6,344 nucleotides of DNA from Propionibacteriaceae bacterium (GTDB taxonomy: Bacteria; Actinomycetota; Actinomycetes; Propionibacteriales; Propionibacteriaceae): positions 6,734-13,077 of the forward strand of contig PMLO01000136.1 in NCBI GenBank assembly GCA_003158895.1. Direction: 5' to 3'. Shown one piece after another: positions 5,020 through 6,344 of the stretch. Position 1 is the first letter of the stretch; the number at the start of each line of letters is the position of its first letter. The position numbers and the translations under genes were made by a program. The notes beneath the pieces are model-generated. The model was not told where the DNA came from, did not search any database, and saw only the letters and a list, made by a program, of their open reading frames with translations.

Positions 5020-6344
5020 ATGGCTTTGCCCCCTATGAATCGCCGCACTCTGTTACGCCTGTCCGGAGGTAGCGCCCTGGCGGTGGGCGCAGTGAGCCTC
5101 GCGGCCTGCTCGACCACGGCTGTTGGGAGCCAGACTCCCGCGGCCACGAAGACTGTGCTGGACAAGAGCACGGTCGCGCCGCTCGTCGCGGCCATGACGT
5201 CACAGACGCCGAAGACGCTCAGCATGCCTCGGCTCGCCGAGGGCCTGACCCCGCCGACCAACCACTGGTTCACCGGTTTGGTGTTCGGTGACACGGCACA
5301 GCCCGTGTTCCCCATGCCGCTGGGCTTCGCGCTCACGACGTCCGGTTTCGAGTTCTGGCTGCCGAAGCTCGTCGTGAACGAGAAGACGATCGGCGCGGAA
5401 CAGGGACCCAGGCTGACTCTGGCACTGGCTGGCGTCACCGGCGCGGTCGTGTCCGAGTATGACGAGGCCTCCGTGGTCGTACAGCTGAGGGATGCGTCCG
5501 GTACGGGGGTGGCCGAGGTCCGTCTCGTACAGGGCTCACCGACTGTTCCCGTGAAGGCTCTCAAGGACCTCACGCTGACTGCGGCGTCGGGCTCGTTCTC
5601 GGCCGCGGGGTCCGCGTGGCAGGCGACCGTGGGCGCGACCGTGTTCGGGGTGACCGGCGACGTGTCGGTGTCCGGGACGGCCGTGAAGCTGGCGTCCGGA
5701 AAGACGGGCGTCTTCTTCGTCCCCCCGACGACCGGCATGACTGTCGCGGATCTTGCGGCGAAGGCCAAGGCCGTCACCGGTACGTCGGTTACGTACGAGA
5801 TCGGCACCGGCGACGTCACGACCACAGTCCACTACGCCGGCGGTCCGTCCCTCGTCGTCGCCATGCCGCACCACCAGAGCAGCCTGACCTCGAAGGAGAC
5901 CTCGCTCGGGACGTACGACAGCATCTACGGGCAGCTGACCCTGTACGCGACCGACTCGCTCGCGTGGCGCGCCAAGCGCTGGGACATCCGGACGGCGCTC
6001 GACCTGTCGAAGCTGAGCTCGGACCAGAAGGCCCAGTTGTCGAAGCAGGTGGCAGCGGATGTGGCCTCGACGAAGCCGTACCCGCAGGACTCGTACTTCG
6101 GCGGCAAGGCGCTGTACCGCGACGCGATGCTCATGGAGATCGCCACCGCGGTGGGTGCGACCGATGCGGTCAAGACGGTCAAGGACCGGCTCACCACGTC
6201 GCTGCAGCGCTGGACCGAGCCGAAGGGTGCGGACGCGCGGGCGACCGAGTGCTTCGTGTACGACCCGACCTACCACGGCCTGATCGGGCTGCAGGCGTCG
6301 TTCGGGTCGGACGAGTACAACGACCATCACTTCCACTACGGCTA
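5020..6344 (+). CDS. Tat-exported lipoprotein endo-beta-1,3-glucanase, family GH81, 3'-truncated by window edge
   Basis: Inverting endo-hydrolase of beta-1,3-glucan (laminarin, curdlan, yeast-wall glucan). 441 residues are present, with the frame open to the edge; GH81 proteins usually exceed 650 residues, so much of the catalytic helical domain is missing. Residues 7-13 (NRRTLLR) are a twin-arginine motif, followed by a hydrophobic stretch and the lipobox LAAC with Cys30, predicting export in folded form and lipid anchoring on the outer face of the membrane. Family landmarks: PTNHWFTGLVFGD (from 79), FPMPLGF (97-103), a beta-sandwich-like region to ~300, then DSYFGGK (357-363), YDPTYHGLIG (414-423) and YNDHHFHYG with Asp435, the expected catalytic acid. 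The catalytic base Glu lies beyond the window. It follows the adaptor by 34 bases on the same strand, so it is very likely co-transcribed and may trim, release or proofread the glucan made by the synthase. It could instead be a nutritional glucanase placed there by chance. Confidence 0.92.
   Translation, partial: MALPPMNRRTLLRLSGGSALAVGAVSLAACSTTAVGSQTPAATKTVLDKSTVAPLVAAMTSQTPKTLSMPRLAEGLTPPTNHWFTGLVFGDTAQPVFPMPLGFALTTSGFEFWLPKLVVNEKTIGAEQGPRLTLALAGVTGAVVSEYDEASVVVQLRDASGTGVAEVRLVQGSPTVPVKALKDLTLTAASGSFSAAGSAWQATVGATVFGVTGDVSVSGTAVKLASGKTGVFFVPPTTGMTVADLAAKAKAVTGTSVTYEIGTGDVTTTVHYAGGPSLVVAMPHHQSSLTSKETSLGTYDSIYGQLTLYATDSLAWRAKRWDIRTALDLSKLSSDQKAQLSKQVAADVASTKPYPQDSYFGGKALYRDAMLMEIATAVGATDAVKTVKDRLTTSLQRWTEPKGADARATECFVYDPTYHGLIGLQASFGSDEYNDHHFHYG

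Noticed and set aside
4764..6336. Antisense open frames opposite the adaptor end and GH81 gene (353 and 266 codons)
   Set aside because: The plus-strand frame carries unmistakable GH81 motifs; the antisense products are low-complexity Ala/Thr/Val/Ser or Arg-rich shadows.
1..6344. Mobile elements, tRNAs, CRISPR arrays or phage genes
   Set aside because: No transposase or integrase motifs, terminal inverted repeats, tRNA cloverleaf or regularly spaced repeats were seen on either strand.

Overview
The window reads as chromosomal DNA of a high-GC Gram-positive bacterium (Actinomycetota, possibly a cellulomonad- or microbacterium-like genus). This rests on strongly G/C-biased third codon positions, a GTG-started gene, an actinobacterial-type GH13 alpha-glucosidase, and a Tat/lipobox signal on a secreted hydrolase. 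The genus is inference from these traits only.

Layout, left to right. (1) Positions 1-1281, plus strand: the C-terminal ~426 residues of a GH13 alpha-glucosidase whose start lies before the window. (2) Positions 1274-1936, minus strand: an uncharacterised 220-residue cytoplasmic protein that converges on the alpha-glucosidase and overlaps its end by 8 bases. (3) Positions 1937-2466: about 530 bases without a convincing gene, between divergently transcribed units. It holds a strong bulged hairpin whose right arm has a second possible pairing partner, plus several smaller dyads. (4) Positions 2467-6344, plus strand: a tightly packed three-gene set. It comprises a processive membrane GT2 beta-glycan synthase (BcsA/curdlan-synthase-like, without PilZ), a single-pass HlyD-like adaptor that starts inside the synthase stop codon (ATGA), and a Tat-exported lipoprotein with a GH81 endo-beta-1,3-glucanase domain. 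The last gene runs off the right edge just after its catalytic Asp motif.

The main biological reading is that the three-gene set makes, exports and trims an extracellular beta-glucan. GH81 enzymes are specific for beta-1,3-glucan, so the polymer may be a curdlan-like or beta-1,3-containing glucan. The logic parallels Gram-negative cellulose operons, where a synthase is paired with a periplasmic adaptor and a GH8 hydrolase, but is rebuilt for a one-membrane cell with the hydrolase lipid-anchored outside. The polymer identity is inferred, not shown. The upstream alpha-glucosidase and the hypothetical gene are probably separate transcription units with no demonstrated link to the beta-glucan set.
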